64,000 nt of DNA from Paenibacillus sp. BSR1-1 (GTDB lineage: Bacteria; Bacillota; Bacilli; Bacillales; Cytobacillaceae): NCBI RefSeq assembly GCF_030403775.1, contig NZ_JAQMWQ010000001.1, positions 186,001 to 250,000 of the forward strand, given 5' to 3'. Position numbers and translations under genes: made by a program. Of the stretch, positions 30,279 to 41,262 are shown in pieces; position 1 is the first letter of the stretch; each line of letters opens with the position of its first letter. A model generated the notes under the pieces. The model was given only the letters and a program-made list of their open reading frames with translations, was not told the origin of the DNA and ran no database searches.

Positions 30279-31631
30279 TTAAAACGGTTTAAATGGGAAT
30301 TTAAATCCGCCTTTTTTCTTTCCTTTTTGCTGCATACCTGCCATTTGCTTCATCATTTTTTTCATATCTTCAAACTGCTTCAGCAAACGATTTACTTCAG
30401 TGACAGTACGTCCACTACCCTTAGCAATCCGGTTTTTCCGTTTGGAGTTTAGGATTTCAGGATTATTTTTTTCTTCCTTGGTCATCGATCTGATAATCGC
30501 TTCTACATGAGCAATTTGCTTTTCATCAATTTGAATATTATTCAAGCCTTTGATTTTGTTTGCTCCAGGCATCATTTTTAACAACTCATCAAGCGGACCT
30601 AAGTTACGAACTTGACCGAGCTGTTCCAAAAAATCCTCCAGCGTAAACGAAGCTGTCCGCATTTTTTGTTCTAATTCTTTTGCCTTTTGCTCGTCAACAT
30701 TGGCTTGAGCCTTTTCAATAAGCGTCAAAACATCGCCCATACCTAAAATTCTGGATGCCATTCGTTCTGGATGGAATGGCTCAAGAGCGTCCATTTTCTC
30801 GCCAAGACCAACAAATTTAATTGGGGTCTGGGTTACGGCACGTATAGAAAGTGCTGCTCCACCCCGGGTGTCACCATCAAGCTTCGTTAAAACAACGCCT
30901 GTTAATCCAAGCTGCTCATTAAAGCTTTGGGCCACATTTACGGCATCCTGACCAGTCATAGCATCGACGACAAGGAAGATTTCATCAGGCTTTGTTAGTT
31001 CTTTGATATCCTTTAACTCATTCATTAACGCTTCATCGACATGGAGCCGGCCAGCGGTATCGATGAGGACATAATCATGATGTTCTTCCTTTGCTTTCGC
31101 AATTGCCTGCCGGGCTATTTCTACCGGGCTGACTTGATCGCCAAGGGAAAAAACAGGCATATCCAATTGTTTGCCAAGCGTTTGAAGCTGTTTAATTGCG
31201 GCAGGACGATAGATATCAGCGGCAACGAGCAACGGTTTGCGATTATACTTCTTGCGAAGCAATAGCGAAAGCTTTCCAGTGGTAGTGGTTTTACCTGCAC
31301 CCTGGAGACCGACCATCATGATGACAGTTGGCGGGCGGTTTGAGGCCGCAATCTTGCTCTGCTCGCCACCCATCAACTCCGTTAATTCCTCGTTAACAAT
31401 TTTAATAATTTGTTGTCCGGGTGTTAAGCTTTTAAGGACTTCTTGCCCGACAGCACGCTCGCTGACTTTTTTCACAAAATCTTTGACAACTTTGAAGTTA
31501 ACGTCTGCTTCGAGTAGTGCAAGACGCACTTCCCGCATCATTTCTTTTACATCCGCTTCATTAACCTTTCCTTTTCCACGGATTTTTTGAATCGTATTCT
31601 GCAGTCGGTCGGCTAATCCTTCAAATGCCAT
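30279..31631 (-). CDS. ffh: Signal recognition particle GTPase Ffh
   Basis: Ffh is the SRP54 protein that binds 4.5S/6S scRNA and signal peptides at the ribosome. The 450-residue protein has N and G domains (GLQGAGKT at 108-115, DTAGRLHVDEALM, TKLDGDTRGGAALS) and a Met-rich M domain with RKNRIAKGSGRTVTEVNRLL and a tail of MKKMMKQMAGMQ plus basic residues. It follows ylxM by 12 bases. Confidence 0.98.
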   Translation of the reverse strand: MAFEGLADRLQNTIQKIRGKGKVNEADVKEMMREVRLALLEADVNFKVVKDFVKKVSERAVGQEVLKSLTPGQQIIKIVNEELTELMGGEQSKIAASNRPPTVIMMVGLQGAGKTTTTGKLSLLLRKKYNRKPLLVAADIYRPAAIKQLQTLGKQLDMPVFSLGDQVSPVEIARQAIAKAKEEHHDYVLIDTAGRLHVDEALMNELKDIKELTKPDEIFLVVDAMTGQDAVNVAQSFNEQLGLTGVVLTKLDGDTRGGAALSIRAVTQTPIKFVGLGEKMDALEPFHPERMASRILGMGDVLTLIEKAQANVDEQKAKELEQKMRTASFTLEDFLEQLGQVRNLGPLDELLKMMPGANKIKGLNNIQIDEKQIAHVEAIIRSMTKEEKNNPEILNSKRKNRIAKGSGRTVTEVNRLLKQFEDMKKMMKQMAGMQQKGKKKGGFKFPFKPF

Positions 31632-31643
31632 TCATGCCGCCTC

Positions 31644-31979
31644 CTAATCTAATTTTTCAAGCTCGGCAATTATCTCACACATCGCCTGTTTTGAAGGGGT
31701 CTCCTCTTTAAGCAACACTTTTACTTGCTTTAATAGCCTCGCACGCTCTTGAAATTTATGAAATAATAACAGCTTTTCTTCATATTCCTCGAGCATTGCT
31801 TCCGTCCGCTTAATATTATCATATACGGCCTGGCGGCTGACATCATACTCTTCAGCAATTTCACCTAATGAGTAATCATCTAAATAATAGAGAGACATAT
31901 AGCTTTGCTGCTTCGGCGTTAACAACGAATAGTAAAAATCATAAAGATAGTTCATTCGTGTTGTCTTTTCAAGCATCAT
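31644..31979 (-). CDS. ylxM: YlxM, helix-turn-helix SRP-associated protein
   Basis: 111 residues in the UPF0122 family. A sigma-region-4-like HTH is visible: [20 protein letters not shown] followed by [19 protein letters not shown], then a helical C-terminus. In streptococci YlxM has been reported to bind SRP and modulate its GTPase. The placement between ftsY and ffh supports that link. Confidence 0.93.
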   Translation of the reverse strand: MMLEKTTRMNYLYDFYYSLLTPKQQSYMSLYYLDDYSLGEIAEEYDVSRQAVYDNIKRTEAMLEEYEEKLLLFHKFQERARLLKQVKVLLKEETPSKQAMCEIIAELEKLD

Positions 31980-32066
31980 GCTTAAATGCCTCCTTGTTAA
32001 GTGAAATGCCTTTACAAAAGTAGTTTACACAGTAAGACATTATCTGTCAAGATAATACCTTTACAT

Positions 32067-33056
32067 CTACTCTTCTGTCATTTCTACTTGATCTGCAAAT
32101 AATCCATACACATACCTTTCGGCATCAAATTCCTGCAAATCATCCATTTTTTCTCCTAAACCTACAAATTTAACTGGAATCTTTAATTCGTTGCGAATTG
32201 CGAGTACAATGCCTCCCTTTGCTGTCCCATCTAATTTTGAAAGAACAATTCCACTCACGTTAGTTACTTCTTTAAAATTCTTAGCCTGAATAAGAGCATT
32301 TTGTCCTGTCGTCGCATCAAGGACAAGGATTACTTCGTGGGGTGCTCCGGGAATCTCTCTTTCGATGACACGCTTTACCTTTTCCAGCTCTTTCATGAGA
32401 TTCACTTTATTTTGCAAACGGCCTGCTGTATCACATAATAAAATATCAGCTTTGCGTGATTTTGCTGCCTGAATGGCATCATACATTACGGCAGCAGGGT
32501 CAGAACCCTCTGCCTGCTTGATAACCTCGACACCGACTCTGTCCCCCCACACTTCAAGCTGTTCTATGGCACCAGCCCGGAAGGTGTCGCCTGCAGCCAT
32601 CAAAACCTTCTTACCCTCACTCTTAAACTTATGTCCTAGTTTACCTATTGTCGTTGTTTTTCCGACACCATTGACACCGACAAAGAGGATGACGGTTAAT
32701 CCATCCTCCTGGATGTTTAATTTTGAAGATTGTCCTTCTCCCGCATTATAGATATCGACAAGTTTTTCAGAAATAACACTTTGAACCTCCTGGGGGTCTT
32801 GGATGTTCCGGCGTTTCACTTCCATCTTCAGCTCATCTATTAACTGCATAACGGTATCAAAACCAACATCGGCCTGAATTAAGATTTCTTCTAATTCTTC
32901 AAAGAAGTCTTCATCGACTTTTCGGTATCTCGCCACAAGGTCGTTGACTTTTCCGGAAAAACTGTCCCTTGTCTTCGTAAGACCTTCCTTAAACTTCTCT
33001 GTCACTGTATCCGTTGATTTTGTAATTTTCTCTTTTAATTTTTTAAAAAAGCTCAT
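32067..33056 (-). CDS. ftsY: Signal recognition particle receptor FtsY
   Basis: FtsY docks SRP-ribosome complexes at the membrane. The 329-residue protein has a short basic, amphipathic N-terminus (MSFFKKLKEKITKSTD), as in Gram-positives lacking the long acidic A domain, then the NG GTPase: GVNGVGKTT at 127-135, AAGDTFRAGAIEQLEVW, DTAGRLQNK, SKLDGTAKGG. It follows smc by 18 bases. Confidence 0.97.
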   Translation of the reverse strand: MSFFKKLKEKITKSTDTVTEKFKEGLTKTRDSFSGKVNDLVARYRKVDEDFFEELEEILIQADVGFDTVMQLIDELKMEVKRRNIQDPQEVQSVISEKLVDIYNAGEGQSSKLNIQEDGLTVILFVGVNGVGKTTTIGKLGHKFKSEGKKVLMAAGDTFRAGAIEQLEVWGDRVGVEVIKQAEGSDPAAVMYDAIQAAKSRKADILLCDTAGRLQNKVNLMKELEKVKRVIEREIPGAPHEVILVLDATTGQNALIQAKNFKEVTNVSGIVLSKLDGTAKGGIVLAIRNELKIPVKFVGLGEKMDDLQEFDAERYVYGLFADQVEMTEE

Positions 33057-33074
33057 TCTTTCACTTCCCTTAAA

Positions 33075-36000
33075 TTAAGATTTAACAAGCTCTTTTGTAT
33101 CGTCTAATCGGACAGATACGAGCTTTGATACACCCGATTCCTGCATCGTGACACCGTATAAGACATCTGCTTCCTCCATTGTCCCTTTACGGTGTGTAAT
33201 AACAATGAATTGAGTCTCTGAGCTATATCTCTTTAAATACTGGCTAAAACGATAGACGTTTGCTTCATCTAGTGCCGCTTCCACTTCATCAAGAATACAG
33301 AAAGGAACAGGACGTACTTTTAATATCGAAAAAAGCAGGGCAATGGCCGTTAATGCTCGTTCGCCCCCCGATAGCAGCCCTAAATTCTGAAGCTTTTTAC
33401 CCGGAGGCTGCGCAACGATTTCCACTCCTGTATTTAATAAATCCTCCGGCGCCGTTAATACAAGATCCGCTCTTCCTCCTCCGAAAAGTGCCCTGAATAC
33501 TGGTTCGAAATGTTCCCGAATCCCTTGAAAGGTTTGCTCAAAGCGTTTTTTCATTTCCGTATCCATCTCTTCAATCACTTGGAAAAGTGTATCCTTGGCT
33601 TCTTGAAGATCTGTCTTTTGTTCATTTAAAAATTCATACCGTTCGGAAACACGCTCGTATTCTTCAATGGCTCCAATGTTGATATTACCAAGCTCTTCGA
33701 TGGCCAGTTTTATCAGCTTAACCTTTTTGCGGGCTTCTTCAACTGGAACAGGTAACGGATATTGTTCTTTAGCTCCTTCAAAGGATAATAAGTATTCTTC
33801 TCTTAGATGAGCTAATCTGTTTTCAAGCTCCACATCCAAGCGGTTTAGTTTTACCTCTTCATCCTTTAGTACAGTTATCAAGCCTTTATGAATTCTCTTT
33901 AATTCCTTAGCTTCAAGCTCCAAATCTTCCAACGAAACCTGAAGCTGGACCCGTTCTTGCCTTCTTGTACTAATTAGATTAAGTGTTGCGGCCTTGTCTT
34001 CTTGTTTTCTTTTTGCAGCCGTCTCTAATTGTTCTTCACCCGAAGAGCTATTCGTCATTTCTGATGTTAACAAGCTGAGGTCTTCAGTAAAGACAGCAAG
34101 TTTTTGTCTGCTTTCAGCTAAATCTTCATTGAAATTCGCAAATCGTTCTTTGGTGTTTAAAAATTGCTCGTTTTTAGCCGCAAACTCAACCTTTAACTCA
34201 TTTATTTCGGTTACCAAGGCTTCTTTAGATGTAAGATCATTGGTCTTTTGTTCAGTCAGTCTTATAATTTGGCCGTCAAGTTCCGCAATGGAAACCTTAT
34301 AATTTTCCATTGCTGATTGTAACTCTGCCTTTCTAGTTAGCAAGGTGGTTTGTTCTGTAGAAAACTGCCCTTTTTCGAGGTCGTAAATGGCTAATCGGTC
34401 ATTGATATTCTTTTCTTCAAACTCAGCTTCTCGTAGGTCACCCTTCACAGACTGTTCTGATAGTCTTAGTTCTTCGCCATTTTTACGCATTACCTCGAGG
34501 TCTGACTCCGCCGTTTGGACATCTTCTTTTAATGATTTAACCAGCTTCTCCAAATCCGCTGTTTTCTCTTCCATAATGACAAGCTTACCCTTTAATTCAT
34601 CAAGCTCACCTTTTCTTGTTAATAGCGAGGATGTTTTTTGTTTTACTGCGCCACCTGTCATCGAACCGCCGGGATTGACGATGTCTCCATCGAGGGTAAC
34701 TAATCGAACACGATATTGGAGTATTTTCGCCAATTCATTGGCACCCTTTAGATCCCTTGTTATAACAACGTTACCCAAAAGGTTTTGAAAAATCTCGGCA
34801 TACTTTTGTTCAAACTGAACCAGGCTGACAGCAGTACCCACCAGAGAAGGGTGATTTTGAATCGAAGCCAATTGAGCCGATGATAAGGGACGTCCTTTTA
34901 CAACACTTTGTGGTAAAAAGGTTGCTCGTCCAAAAGAATGCTGCTTTAAATATTGAATAGCGGCACGGGCATTTTGTTCAGTATCAACTACGATATGCTG
35001 CAAGGCACCACCAAGTGCGGTTTCCATGGCAATTTCATATTCTTTTGGTACAGAGATTAGTTCGGCAACGGCTCCTTCAATGCCATGGAGTTTTTTTCCG
35101 CGGGCCTTGAGAACTTCCTTTACACCTTGGAAAAATCCAGAAAAATCCTCTTCCATTTCTTCAAGCATATCTTTTTTGGACTTTGCCTGCTGCAGAAGCT
35201 GATAGGCTTGATACAAGGTTTTCTCTTGTTTTTGATAATTGTTTTTTACCGTCTCCAGCTTACGTTGCTGCTCACGAAAGGCAACAACTTGTTCAGCTAG
35301 CTTCTTTTGAAGTTCATCTAATGAAGCTTGAATTTCCCTTTTTTTGCTTTGGGCAATTTCTCTTTCTTGAAGATACTTTTCATTTTCGGCATCAAGTCGT
35401 GAATTTTTTCTATCCTGCTGCTCAAGCTGCTGGTCAATGTATTTTAATTCGTTTTTTGCACCAGCTTGGTCATTTAACAGTTCAATATATTCACTTTTTA
35501 AACTTTCGATTTTTTCGTCAATATTTTCTGCAAATAATTGCAGCTTTTCTTGTTTTTCCTTTAACCGTGTTTGCAGGGTTTTTACCTGCTCACCAAGCAG
35601 CTTAACCGATTCGGCTAAAGAGTCTCTATTGTTTTGAAGCTGGCTGATTCGGTCCGTTAATTCACGGATGTTCATTTCCAACTGCCCTTTATTTTGCGCA
35701 GCATTCTTTTTCCGCTCTTTTAGAACTTCCTTTCGTCCCTCCAGCTTTTCAAGCTCCTCACTGGCATGTAGCAGGACATTCTGCAGGTCTGAAATCGATT
35801 CATCTAAGGCCGTAATCTGGTCTCTAGTTTCAACGATTTTTGCTTCTTTGACCTGCAATTCAGAAGAAAGCTTCAGTTCCTCATGTTGGTGCTCTTCCAG
35901 CTGTCTGGAAAGATTCTCCCACTTTTGATGCATGTCTTCAATTTCATAAACGGTTAGAGCTACTTCAAACTTTTCAAGCTCCTCTTTTTTCTCTAAAAAA

Positions 36001-36641
36001 TCCTTTGCCATCGACGCCTGAATTTTTAATGGCTCTACTTGGCTTTCAAGCTCATGTAAAATATCATTTACCCGGTTAATATTGTCTTGTGTCTCGGCAA
36101 GCTTAACCTCTGCCTTTTTCTTTCGGTTTTTGTATTTTAAAACACCTGCTGCTTCTTCAAATATTGTCCGGCGGTCTTCTGCTTTACTATTTAGGATTTC
36201 TTCTACTTTCCCTTGGCTAATAATAGAAAAGGCTTCCCGCCCCAGCCCGGAATCCATAAACAAATCAATAATATCCTTTAAACGGCATGATTGTTTATTA
36301 ATAAAGAAATCACTATCTCCTGAACGGGAGACTCTTCTTGTAACACTTACTTCATTATAATCAACCGCTAATCCTTGCTCTTGGTTGTCCAAGGTCAGCG
36401 TCACTTCAGCAAAATTAACAGCCTTTCTCGTATCGCTTCCAGCGAATATAATATCTTCCATTTTACTGCCACGAAGTGATTTTGCTGACTGTTCCCCTAA
36501 TACCCAGCGGATTGCATCTGTTATATTGCTTTTCCCGCTGCCATTAGGTCCTACTACGGCCGTAACCCCAGGGACAAAATCCACACCAATGCGGTCAGCA
36601 AAAGATTTAAAGCCAATAATGTCCAACCGTTTTAAAAACAT
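33075..36641 (-). CDS. smc: Chromosome segregation ATPase SMC
   Basis: SMC with ScpA/ScpB forms the ring that organises and separates chromosomes. The 1188-residue protein has Walker A GPNGSGKSN at 31-39, two long coiled coils (about 165-505 and 670-1010), a hinge (about 510-660 with GAVAELISVPKEYEIAMETA and GGSMTGGAVK), and C-terminal head motifs LLSGGERALTAIALLF and FCILDEVEAALDEAN. Length and order match B. subtilis. It follows rnc. Confidence 0.98.
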   Translation of the reverse strand: MFLKRLDIIGFKSFADRIGVDFVPGVTAVVGPNGSGKSNITDAIRWVLGEQSAKSLRGSKMEDIIFAGSDTRKAVNFAEVTLTLDNQEQGLAVDYNEVSVTRRVSRSGDSDFFINKQSCRLKDIIDLFMDSGLGREAFSIISQGKVEEILNSKAEDRRTIFEEAAGVLKYKNRKKKAEVKLAETQDNINRVNDILHELESQVEPLKIQASMAKDFLEKKEELEKFEVALTVYEIEDMHQKWENLSRQLEEHQHEELKLSSELQVKEAKIVETRDQITALDESISDLQNVLLHASEELEKLEGRKEVLKERKKNAAQNKGQLEMNIRELTDRISQLQNNRDSLAESVKLLGEQVKTLQTRLKEKQEKLQLFAENIDEKIESLKSEYIELLNDQAGAKNELKYIDQQLEQQDRKNSRLDAENEKYLQEREIAQSKKREIQASLDELQKKLAEQVVAFREQQRKLETVKNNYQKQEKTLYQAYQLLQQAKSKKDMLEEMEEDFSGFFQGVKEVLKARGKKLHGIEGAVAELISVPKEYEIAMETALGGALQHIVVDTEQNARAAIQYLKQHSFGRATFLPQSVVKGRPLSSAQLASIQNHPSLVGTAVSLVQFEQKYAEIFQNLLGNVVITRDLKGANELAKILQYRVRLVTLDGDIVNPGGSMTGGAVKQKTSSLLTRKGELDELKGKLVIMEEKTADLEKLVKSLKEDVQTAESDLEVMRKNGEELRLSEQSVKGDLREAEFEEKNINDRLAIYDLEKGQFSTEQTTLLTRKAELQSAMENYKVSIAELDGQIIRLTEQKTNDLTSKEALVTEINELKVEFAAKNEQFLNTKERFANFNEDLAESRQKLAVFTEDLSLLTSEMTNSSSGEEQLETAAKRKQEDKAATLNLISTRRQERVQLQVSLEDLELEAKELKRIHKGLITVLKDEEVKLNRLDVELENRLAHLREEYLLSFEGAKEQYPLPVPVEEARKKVKLIKLAIEELGNINIGAIEEYERVSERYEFLNEQKTDLQEAKDTLFQVIEEMDTEMKKRFEQTFQGIREHFEPVFRALFGGGRADLVLTAPEDLLNTGVEIVAQPPGKKLQNLGLLSGGERALTAIALLFSILKVRPVPFCILDEVEAALDEANVYRFSQYLKRYSSETQFIVITHRKGTMEEADVLYGVTMQESGVSKLVSVRLDDTKELVKS

Positions 36642-36695
36642 TCCTTTTTCCTCCCTAAAATGCCCGGGATTACTCCTCTAAAACATTTGTCAAAT

Positions 36696-37436
36696 CTAGG
36701 TTGTTTTCGTTTTCAGTACATCCAGCGCCATTTGGGCCGCATGCTGTTCCGCCTCTTTTTTGGACCTTCCCGTCCCTACCCCTAATTCATCGCCATTTAA
36801 GGAAACCTTTGATACAAATTCTTTATTGTGAGCAGGTCCTTTTTCTTGTAGAACACGATATTCAATTACTCCTGAACCATCTCTTTGAATGAGTTCCTGT
36901 AATTGGCTCTTAAAATCCATCACATGAGAAAAAGCACCAGCATTTATTTTTGGGAAAACAACTTTTTCAAGAAAATCTATAACTTTTTCAATTCCTTGGT
37001 CTAAATAAAGTGCGCCAATGAACGCTTCAAAAACATCAGCGAGAAGTGCCGGCCGCTCTCGTCCGCCCGTCATTTCTTCCCCTTTGCCGAGCAAAATTAA
37101 TTTTCCAAATCCTAATTCATTCGCAAATGCTACGAGTGACGGCTCACATACAATGGCCGCTCTTAGTTTGGTTAATTCTCCTTCTGTCATCATGGAATAT
37201 TTCTTAAAAAGGAATTGTGAAATTGTCAGTTCAAGTACAGCATCTCCCAAAAATTCGAGCCTTTCATTATCTTCAAAAGGCTTTCTGCGATGCTCATTCA
37301 CATAGGATGAATGAGTAAAAGCTTGCTTTAATAATTTTTCATTTTCAAATTGAATTTCTATTATCTTTTGAAAATCTTTAAATTGACTTTCTTTTGCGCG
37401 ATTGTTCATTTCATTTTCTTTCCCATTTCTGCGCAT
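36696..37436 (-). CDS. rnc: Ribonuclease III
   Basis: RNase III cleaves double-stranded RNA, including rRNA precursors and scRNA. The 246-residue protein has [17 protein letters not shown] (signature with catalytic acidic residues), [18 protein letters not shown] and a C-terminal dsRNA-binding domain (from MDFKSQLQE, with [18 protein letters not shown]). GGTGGAG lies 5 bases before ATG 37436, preferred over the ATG six codons upstream that precedes the ribosome site. Two hairpins separate it from acpP. Confidence 0.96.
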   Translation of the reverse strand: MRRNGKENEMNNRAKESQFKDFQKIIEIQFENEKLLKQAFTHSSYVNEHRRKPFEDNERLEFLGDAVLELTISQFLFKKYSMMTEGELTKLRAAIVCEPSLVAFANELGFGKLILLGKGEEMTGGRERPALLADVFEAFIGALYLDQGIEKVIDFLEKVVFPKINAGAFSHVMDFKSQLQELIQRDGSGVIEYRVLQEKGPAHNKEFVSKVSLNGDELGVGTGRSKKEAEQHAAQMALDVLKTKTT

Positions 37437-37501
37437 AAGTTCTCCACCTTGCATTTAATTTACACATGACTATAATAATGAGTTTAAAAAAATTTTGATA
37501 A

Positions 37502-37543
37502 AAACGCAAAGAAACTTGGCAGCACTAGTGGAACTGCCAAGTT
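37502..37543 (-). terminator. Second hairpin after acpP
   Basis: Minus-strand perfect 10-bp stem AACTTGGCAG / CTGCCAAGTT with an 11-base loop, then TCTTTGCGTTTTTATC. It probably backs up the first acpP terminator. Confidence 0.65.
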
Positions 37544-37557
37544 CTATTCTACAGAAT

Positions 37558-37583
37558 AAAGCCCCGTTTGAAAACGGAGCTTT
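37558..37583 (-). terminator. First terminator after acpP
   Basis: Minus-strand stem AAAGCTCCGTTT / AAACGGGGCTTT (one T-G pair), loop TC, followed by ATTCTG. It lies 18 bases after the acpP stop and ends the fapR operon. Confidence 0.7.
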
Positions 37584-37600
37584 GTGAATAATTCCAACGA

Positions 37601-37834
37601 TTACTTCGTGCTATTTATGTAATTAACAGCATCACCAACAGTGCTGATTTTTTCAGCATCATCGTCAGAAATTTCCATATCGAACTCATCCTCTAATTCC
37701 ATTACTAGTTCAACTACGTCAAGGGAATCAGCGCCAAGATCATCTTTAAATGAAGCTTCAAGCGTAACTTGAGACTCATCAACACCTAATCGGTCAACGA
37801 TGATTTTTGTAACACGTTCTAATACCTCTGCCAT
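37601..37834 (-). CDS. acpP: Acyl carrier protein
   Basis: ACP carries growing acyl chains on a phosphopantetheine arm during type II fatty-acid synthesis. The 77-residue acidic protein has the attachment site [13 protein letters not shown] with Ser37, and the recognition helix [18 protein letters not shown]. It is the last gene of fapR-plsX-fabD-fabG-acpP. Confidence 0.98.
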   Translation of the reverse strand: MAEVLERVTKIIVDRLGVDESQVTLEASFKDDLGADSLDVVELVMELEDEFDMEISDDDAEKISTVGDAVNYINSTK

Positions 37835-37903
37835 GCTTGTTCACCTCCCCTCAAGCTATTATAGAGTATTTCTTTCAAATAATAAATGAAAGAATTATTA
37901 TTT

Positions 37904-38647
37904 TTACATTACCATGCCGCCATCAACGTGGAATGTCTGCCCTGTGATATAGGATGAGTCATCAGAAGCAAGGAATACCGTGATTTTTGCGATATCTTTC
38001 GGCTCACCTAATCTTGCCAAAGGAATCTGTTTTAGCATTTCGGTTTTTACTTCTTCTGACAATTTGTCTGTCATATCAGTTGTGATAAATCCTGGGGCAA
38101 TCGCGTTAACGGTAATATTTCGTGTCGCAAGCTCTTTGGCTGTCGTTTTCGTTAAACCAATGACACCCGCTTTGGCAGCTACATAGTTTGCCTGACCTGG
38201 GTTTCCACTTACGCCGACAATCGAAGCAATATTGATAATACGGCCTACTCTTTGTTTCATCATTTGTCTCGTTACTGCCTTCGTTACTAAGAAGACACCT
38301 TTAAGGTTGATATTAATGACATCATCCCATTCTTCTTCTTTCATTCTCATTAATAAATTATCTTTTGTAATTCCAGCATTATTAACAAGAATATCAAGCT
38401 TCCCAAAACGATCAATGGTCGCTTTCACCATTTCTGCTACTTCTTCTGTGTTTGAGACATCGCATCTTACCGAAAAAGCATCTTGGCCAAGTGCTTTGAT
38501 TTCATCCACAACTTCATTCGCTTTTGCCTCACTACCAGCAAAATTAACAGCGACATTGGCTCCCTGCCTTGCTAGTTCAAGCGCAATTTCCCTGCCAATT
38601 CCTCTTGATGCACCAGTTACAAGGGCTGCTTTACCTGTTAAATTCAT
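37904..38647 (-). CDS. fabG: 3-oxoacyl-ACP reductase FabG
   Basis: FabG reduces beta-ketoacyl-ACP with NADPH in fatty-acid elongation. The 247-residue short-chain dehydrogenase has TGASRGIG at 11-18, NNAG, the catalytic Ser142, Tyr155 and Lys159 ([19 protein letters not shown]) and GFITTDMTD. Its start overlaps the fabD stop by 4 bases. Confidence 0.98.
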   Translation of the reverse strand: MNLTGKAALVTGASRGIGREIALELARQGANVAVNFAGSEAKANEVVDEIKALGQDAFSVRCDVSNTEEVAEMVKATIDRFGKLDILVNNAGITKDNLLMRMKEEEWDDVININLKGVFLVTKAVTRQMMKQRVGRIINIASIVGVSGNPGQANYVAAKAGVIGLTKTTAKELATRNITVNAIAPGFITTDMTDKLSEEVKTEMLKQIPLARLGEPKDIAKITVFLASDDSSYITGQTFHVDGGMVM

Positions 38648-39591
38648 AACTTTACCTCCTTTAATGCGTCGATAACGGACTGACAGGTTTCCTCATCAGA
38701 AACAGAATAGGTTTTAACGCCGCGATTAATTTTTTTGATTAAGCCAGACAGCACTTTACCCGGTCCAATTTCGATAAAGGTATCCACACCTAACTCGATC
38801 ATTTTCTCAACCGAATCTTCCCATAATACTGGAGAATAAAGCTGCTCTATTAATTTTTCCTTTATTTCAGCAGAGTCGCTCATTACGTCTGCAGAAACAT
38901 TAGCTACGACTGGAATTTCTGCATTTTTCATATTCAGACTGTCTAAGACAGCACGTAATTCACTGGAAGCAGGCTTCATTAGAGAAGAATGGAACGGTCC
39001 GCTTACTTCAAGCGGAATAACGCGTTTTGCTCCGGCCTCCTTCGCTTTTTCGCCGGCAAGCTCAACACCTTTTGACGAACCGGAAATGACGATTTGCCCT
39101 GGGCAGTTAAGATTGGCAAGGGAAACAGGAAAACCTGAATCATCCACTGCTTTTGTCACTTCAGCAAGTTTTTCGCGGTCTAACCCAAGAACAGCAGCCA
39201 TTGTTCCTTCACCATTTGGAACTGCCTTTTCCATATACTCTCCTCGTTTACGGACAGCATAAACACCTTCCTCAAATGTTAAGGCGCCCGCAGCAACAAG
39301 GGCCGTATATTCTCCTAAGCTGTGGCCAGCAACAAAATCTGCTTGAATCCCTGATTTTTGAAAGAAATTTAACAGTGCAATACTCGTTGTTAATAAAGCG
39401 GGCTGAGCATTTGTTGTTTTCGTCAGCTCCTCTTGGGGACCTTCAAAAATGAGGCTGCTTAGGCTGCTTTGTAATCTTTCATCTGCCTTATTAAAATAAT
39501 CCATCACTTCTTGATGCTCATTTGCAAGCTTCTGACCCATCCCAACGACTTGTGACCCCTGTCCGGGAAATACAAATGCAATTTTACTCAT
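38644..39591 (-). CDS. fabD: Malonyl-CoA:ACP transacylase FabD
   Basis: FabD loads malonyl groups onto ACP. The 315-residue protein has [14 protein letters not shown], the nucleophile elbow [10 protein letters not shown] with Ser91, and the GPFHSSLM histidine. It is third in the FapR-regulated operon, 14 bases after plsX. Confidence 0.97.
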   Translation of the reverse strand: MSKIAFVFPGQGSQVVGMGQKLANEHQEVMDYFNKADERLQSSLSSLIFEGPQEELTKTTNAQPALLTTSIALLNFFQKSGIQADFVAGHSLGEYTALVAAGALTFEEGVYAVRKRGEYMEKAVPNGEGTMAAVLGLDREKLAEVTKAVDDSGFPVSLANLNCPGQIVISGSSKGVELAGEKAKEAGAKRVIPLEVSGPFHSSLMKPASSELRAVLDSLNMKNAEIPVVANVSADVMSDSAEIKEKLIEQLYSPVLWEDSVEKMIELGVDTFIEIGPGKVLSGLIKKINRGVKTYSVSDEETCQSVIDALKEVKL

Positions 39592-39605
39592 CTTAACACT
39601 CCTTA

Positions 39606-40610
39606 CTAGAGTTCAATTTTGGAAGTATTCATTTTTTCTACTGTTTTTTGAATTTGTGCGATGACATCTTTTTCGACCATTTCCCGTGTTTGCCGAACGG
39701 CGCTGAAAATGGACTGAGCATTAGAGGAACCATGAGCTTTAATGACTGGAGCCTTTAAACCAAATAGGGCCGCTCCTCCATACTCCGAATAGTCCAATTT
39801 ATTTTTCAATGTCATTAAGTTTGGCTTTAATACAGCTGCAGCTAATTTACTTGTAAAACTGCTCATTAAGGCTGTTTTTAACATTTTAAACATCGATAGG
39901 GCTGTACCTTCAATGGTTTTTAACACCATATTCCCAGTAAAACCGTCGGTCACCACGACATCGGCAACACCATCAAGTAAATCCCGCGCCTCCACATTGC
40001 CGACAAAATTTAAATTTGTATTTTTTAAAAGGTCAAATGAACTCCTTGTCAATTCATTTCCCTTTTTTTCTTCTGTTCCAATATTCAAAAGCCCTACTCT
40101 AGGGTTTGTAATGCCCCTTACCTTTTCACTATAAATCGAACCCATGATGGCATTTTGCAATAAATGTTCTGGTTTAGCATCGGCATTTGCCCCAACATCA
40201 AGCAGGAGAAAACCTTCGCCGCCGATTGTAGGAAGAGTTGGAGCCAAGGCAGGACGATCAATTCCTTCAATTCTTCCAACAACGAACAAACCTGCAGCCA
40301 TAAGTGCACCCGTATTTCCTGCTGAAATACAAGCATCAGCATCACCGTCAGTCACTAACTGTGCAGCAAGGACCATGGAGGCATTTTTTTTGCGTCGAAC
40401 CGCCCTAACGGGTTCATCAGTTCCGAGAATAACTTCGGTTGTATGTAATATGGAAATTCTGTCATGGTTTGTTAATGTTTCTTTAATTTTATTTTCATCG
40501 CCGACAAGGGTAATATGTATATCAGGATAGCTATTTACAGCCTTCATCGCCCCTAAGACAATTTCTTTTGGAGCATGGTCGCCGCCCATAGCATCGATTG
40601 ATAGTTTCAT
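39606..40610 (-). CDS. plsX: Phosphate acyltransferase PlsX
   Basis: PlsX makes acyl-phosphate from acyl-ACP for glycerol-3-phosphate acylation by PlsY. The 334-residue protein starts [20 protein letters not shown] and has [28 protein letters not shown] and [24 protein letters not shown] lies 8 bases before ATG 40610; an ATG three codons upstream overlaps the ribosome site. It follows fapR by 12 bases. Confidence 0.96.
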   Translation of the reverse strand: MKLSIDAMGGDHAPKEIVLGAMKAVNSYPDIHITLVGDENKIKETLTNHDRISILHTTEVILGTDEPVRAVRRKKNASMVLAAQLVTDGDADACISAGNTGALMAAGLFVVGRIEGIDRPALAPTLPTIGGEGFLLLDVGANADAKPEHLLQNAIMGSIYSEKVRGITNPRVGLLNIGTEEKKGNELTRSSFDLLKNTNLNFVGNVEARDLLDGVADVVVTDGFTGNMVLKTIEGTALSMFKMLKTALMSSFTSKLAAAVLKPNLMTLKNKLDYSEYGGAALFGLKAPVIKAHGSSNAQSIFSAVRQTREMVEKDVIAQIQKTVEKMNTSKIEL

Positions 40611-40622
40611 TGGTCTCATCCT

Positions 40623-41189
40623 TTAATGATTTTTCGAACGGTACATTTCAAAGTTTCCGGTAAATACCAGTTCATTATTCACAAAACTAGTCACTTCGAC
40701 ATATGTTCTGAGAGCATTTTCATCGATTTTGATCACTCTTGCTTTGGCAATCACTCGTTCATTCAATTTTACCGATCGATTAAAATGAATATTTGCTTTT
40801 GCAGTCAAAGCCAGTTCATCATTTATTAAAGCTACCGCTAATGAATTTGCCTGGGCAAAAACATGATGTCCACGAGCAATTTTATTTCGCTGAAAAACAT
40901 GTTCTTCTTTCACATCAAAAATGGAAATCGCGCTTTGATCTAATTCAATATCGATAATTTCACCAATGACTTCTTCAATAGGCAGGGAGCGGACTTCATC
41001 GTCAAATCTTTTTTCAGCTACTGTTTTAATCCGTTCACGAAGCTCCGGAATGGATAATTCCAACCGATCCAGACGAATTGTTTGCACACTTACTTGAAAT
41101 TTTTCAGCAAGTTCCTCGTCTGTAATAAAAGGATTATCATTAATGGTTGAGATTAACAATTGTTGGCGCTCTTTTTTGGTTCTTCGCAT
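40623..41189 (-). CDS. fapR: Transcriptional repressor FapR of lipid synthesis
   Basis: FapR represses fatty-acid and phospholipid genes and is released by malonyl-CoA. The 188-residue product, same length as in B. subtilis, has an N-terminal HTH ([20 protein letters not shown]), a linker helix ([13 protein letters not shown]) and a hot-dog effector domain with [21 protein letters not shown] 41189 gives MRRTKKERQ, matching the family; an ATG four codons upstream is rejected. A FapR-like operator at 41213-41229 implies autoregulation. Confidence 0.97.
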   Translation of the reverse strand: MRRTKKERQQLLISTINDNPFITDEELAEKFQVSVQTIRLDRLELSIPELRERIKTVAEKRFDDEVRSLPIEEVIGEIIDIELDQSAISIFDVKEEHVFQRNKIARGHHVFAQANSLAVALINDELALTAKANIHFNRSVKLNERVIAKARVIKIDENALRTYVEVTSFVNNELVFTGNFEMYRSKNH

Positions 41190-41212
41190 AATTTTCCACA
41201 CCGTCCGAAATC

Positions 41213-41229
41213 TTATGACTAGGTACTAA
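41213..41229 (-). promoter_or_regulatory. FapR operator
   Basis: Minus-strand TTAGTACCTAGTCATAA is an imperfect palindrome close to the known FapR site (TTAGTACCTGATACTAA-like). It begins just downstream of the -10 box, covering the predicted transcription start, a position suited to repression by malonyl-CoA-free FapR. Confidence 0.85.
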
Positions 41230-41233
41230 GAGT

Positions 41234-41262
41234 AGTATAAAATTTAAAAAAGCAGATTGCAA
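41234..41262 (-). promoter_or_regulatory. Sigma-A-like promoter of fapR-plsX-fabD-fabG-acpP
   Basis: Minus-strand TTGCAA (41257-41262), 17 bases, TATACT (41234-41239). The -35 is within the downstream arm of the recG terminator. Confidence 0.75.

Noticed and set aside
35183..35605. 140-codon plus-strand frame opposite smc
   Set aside because: Antisense shadow of the SMC coiled coil, whose codon bias creates long complementary open frames.
38232..38675. 147-codon plus-strand frame opposite fabG
   Set aside because: Antisense shadow of fabG; low-complexity Ser/Ala-rich translation with no family features.
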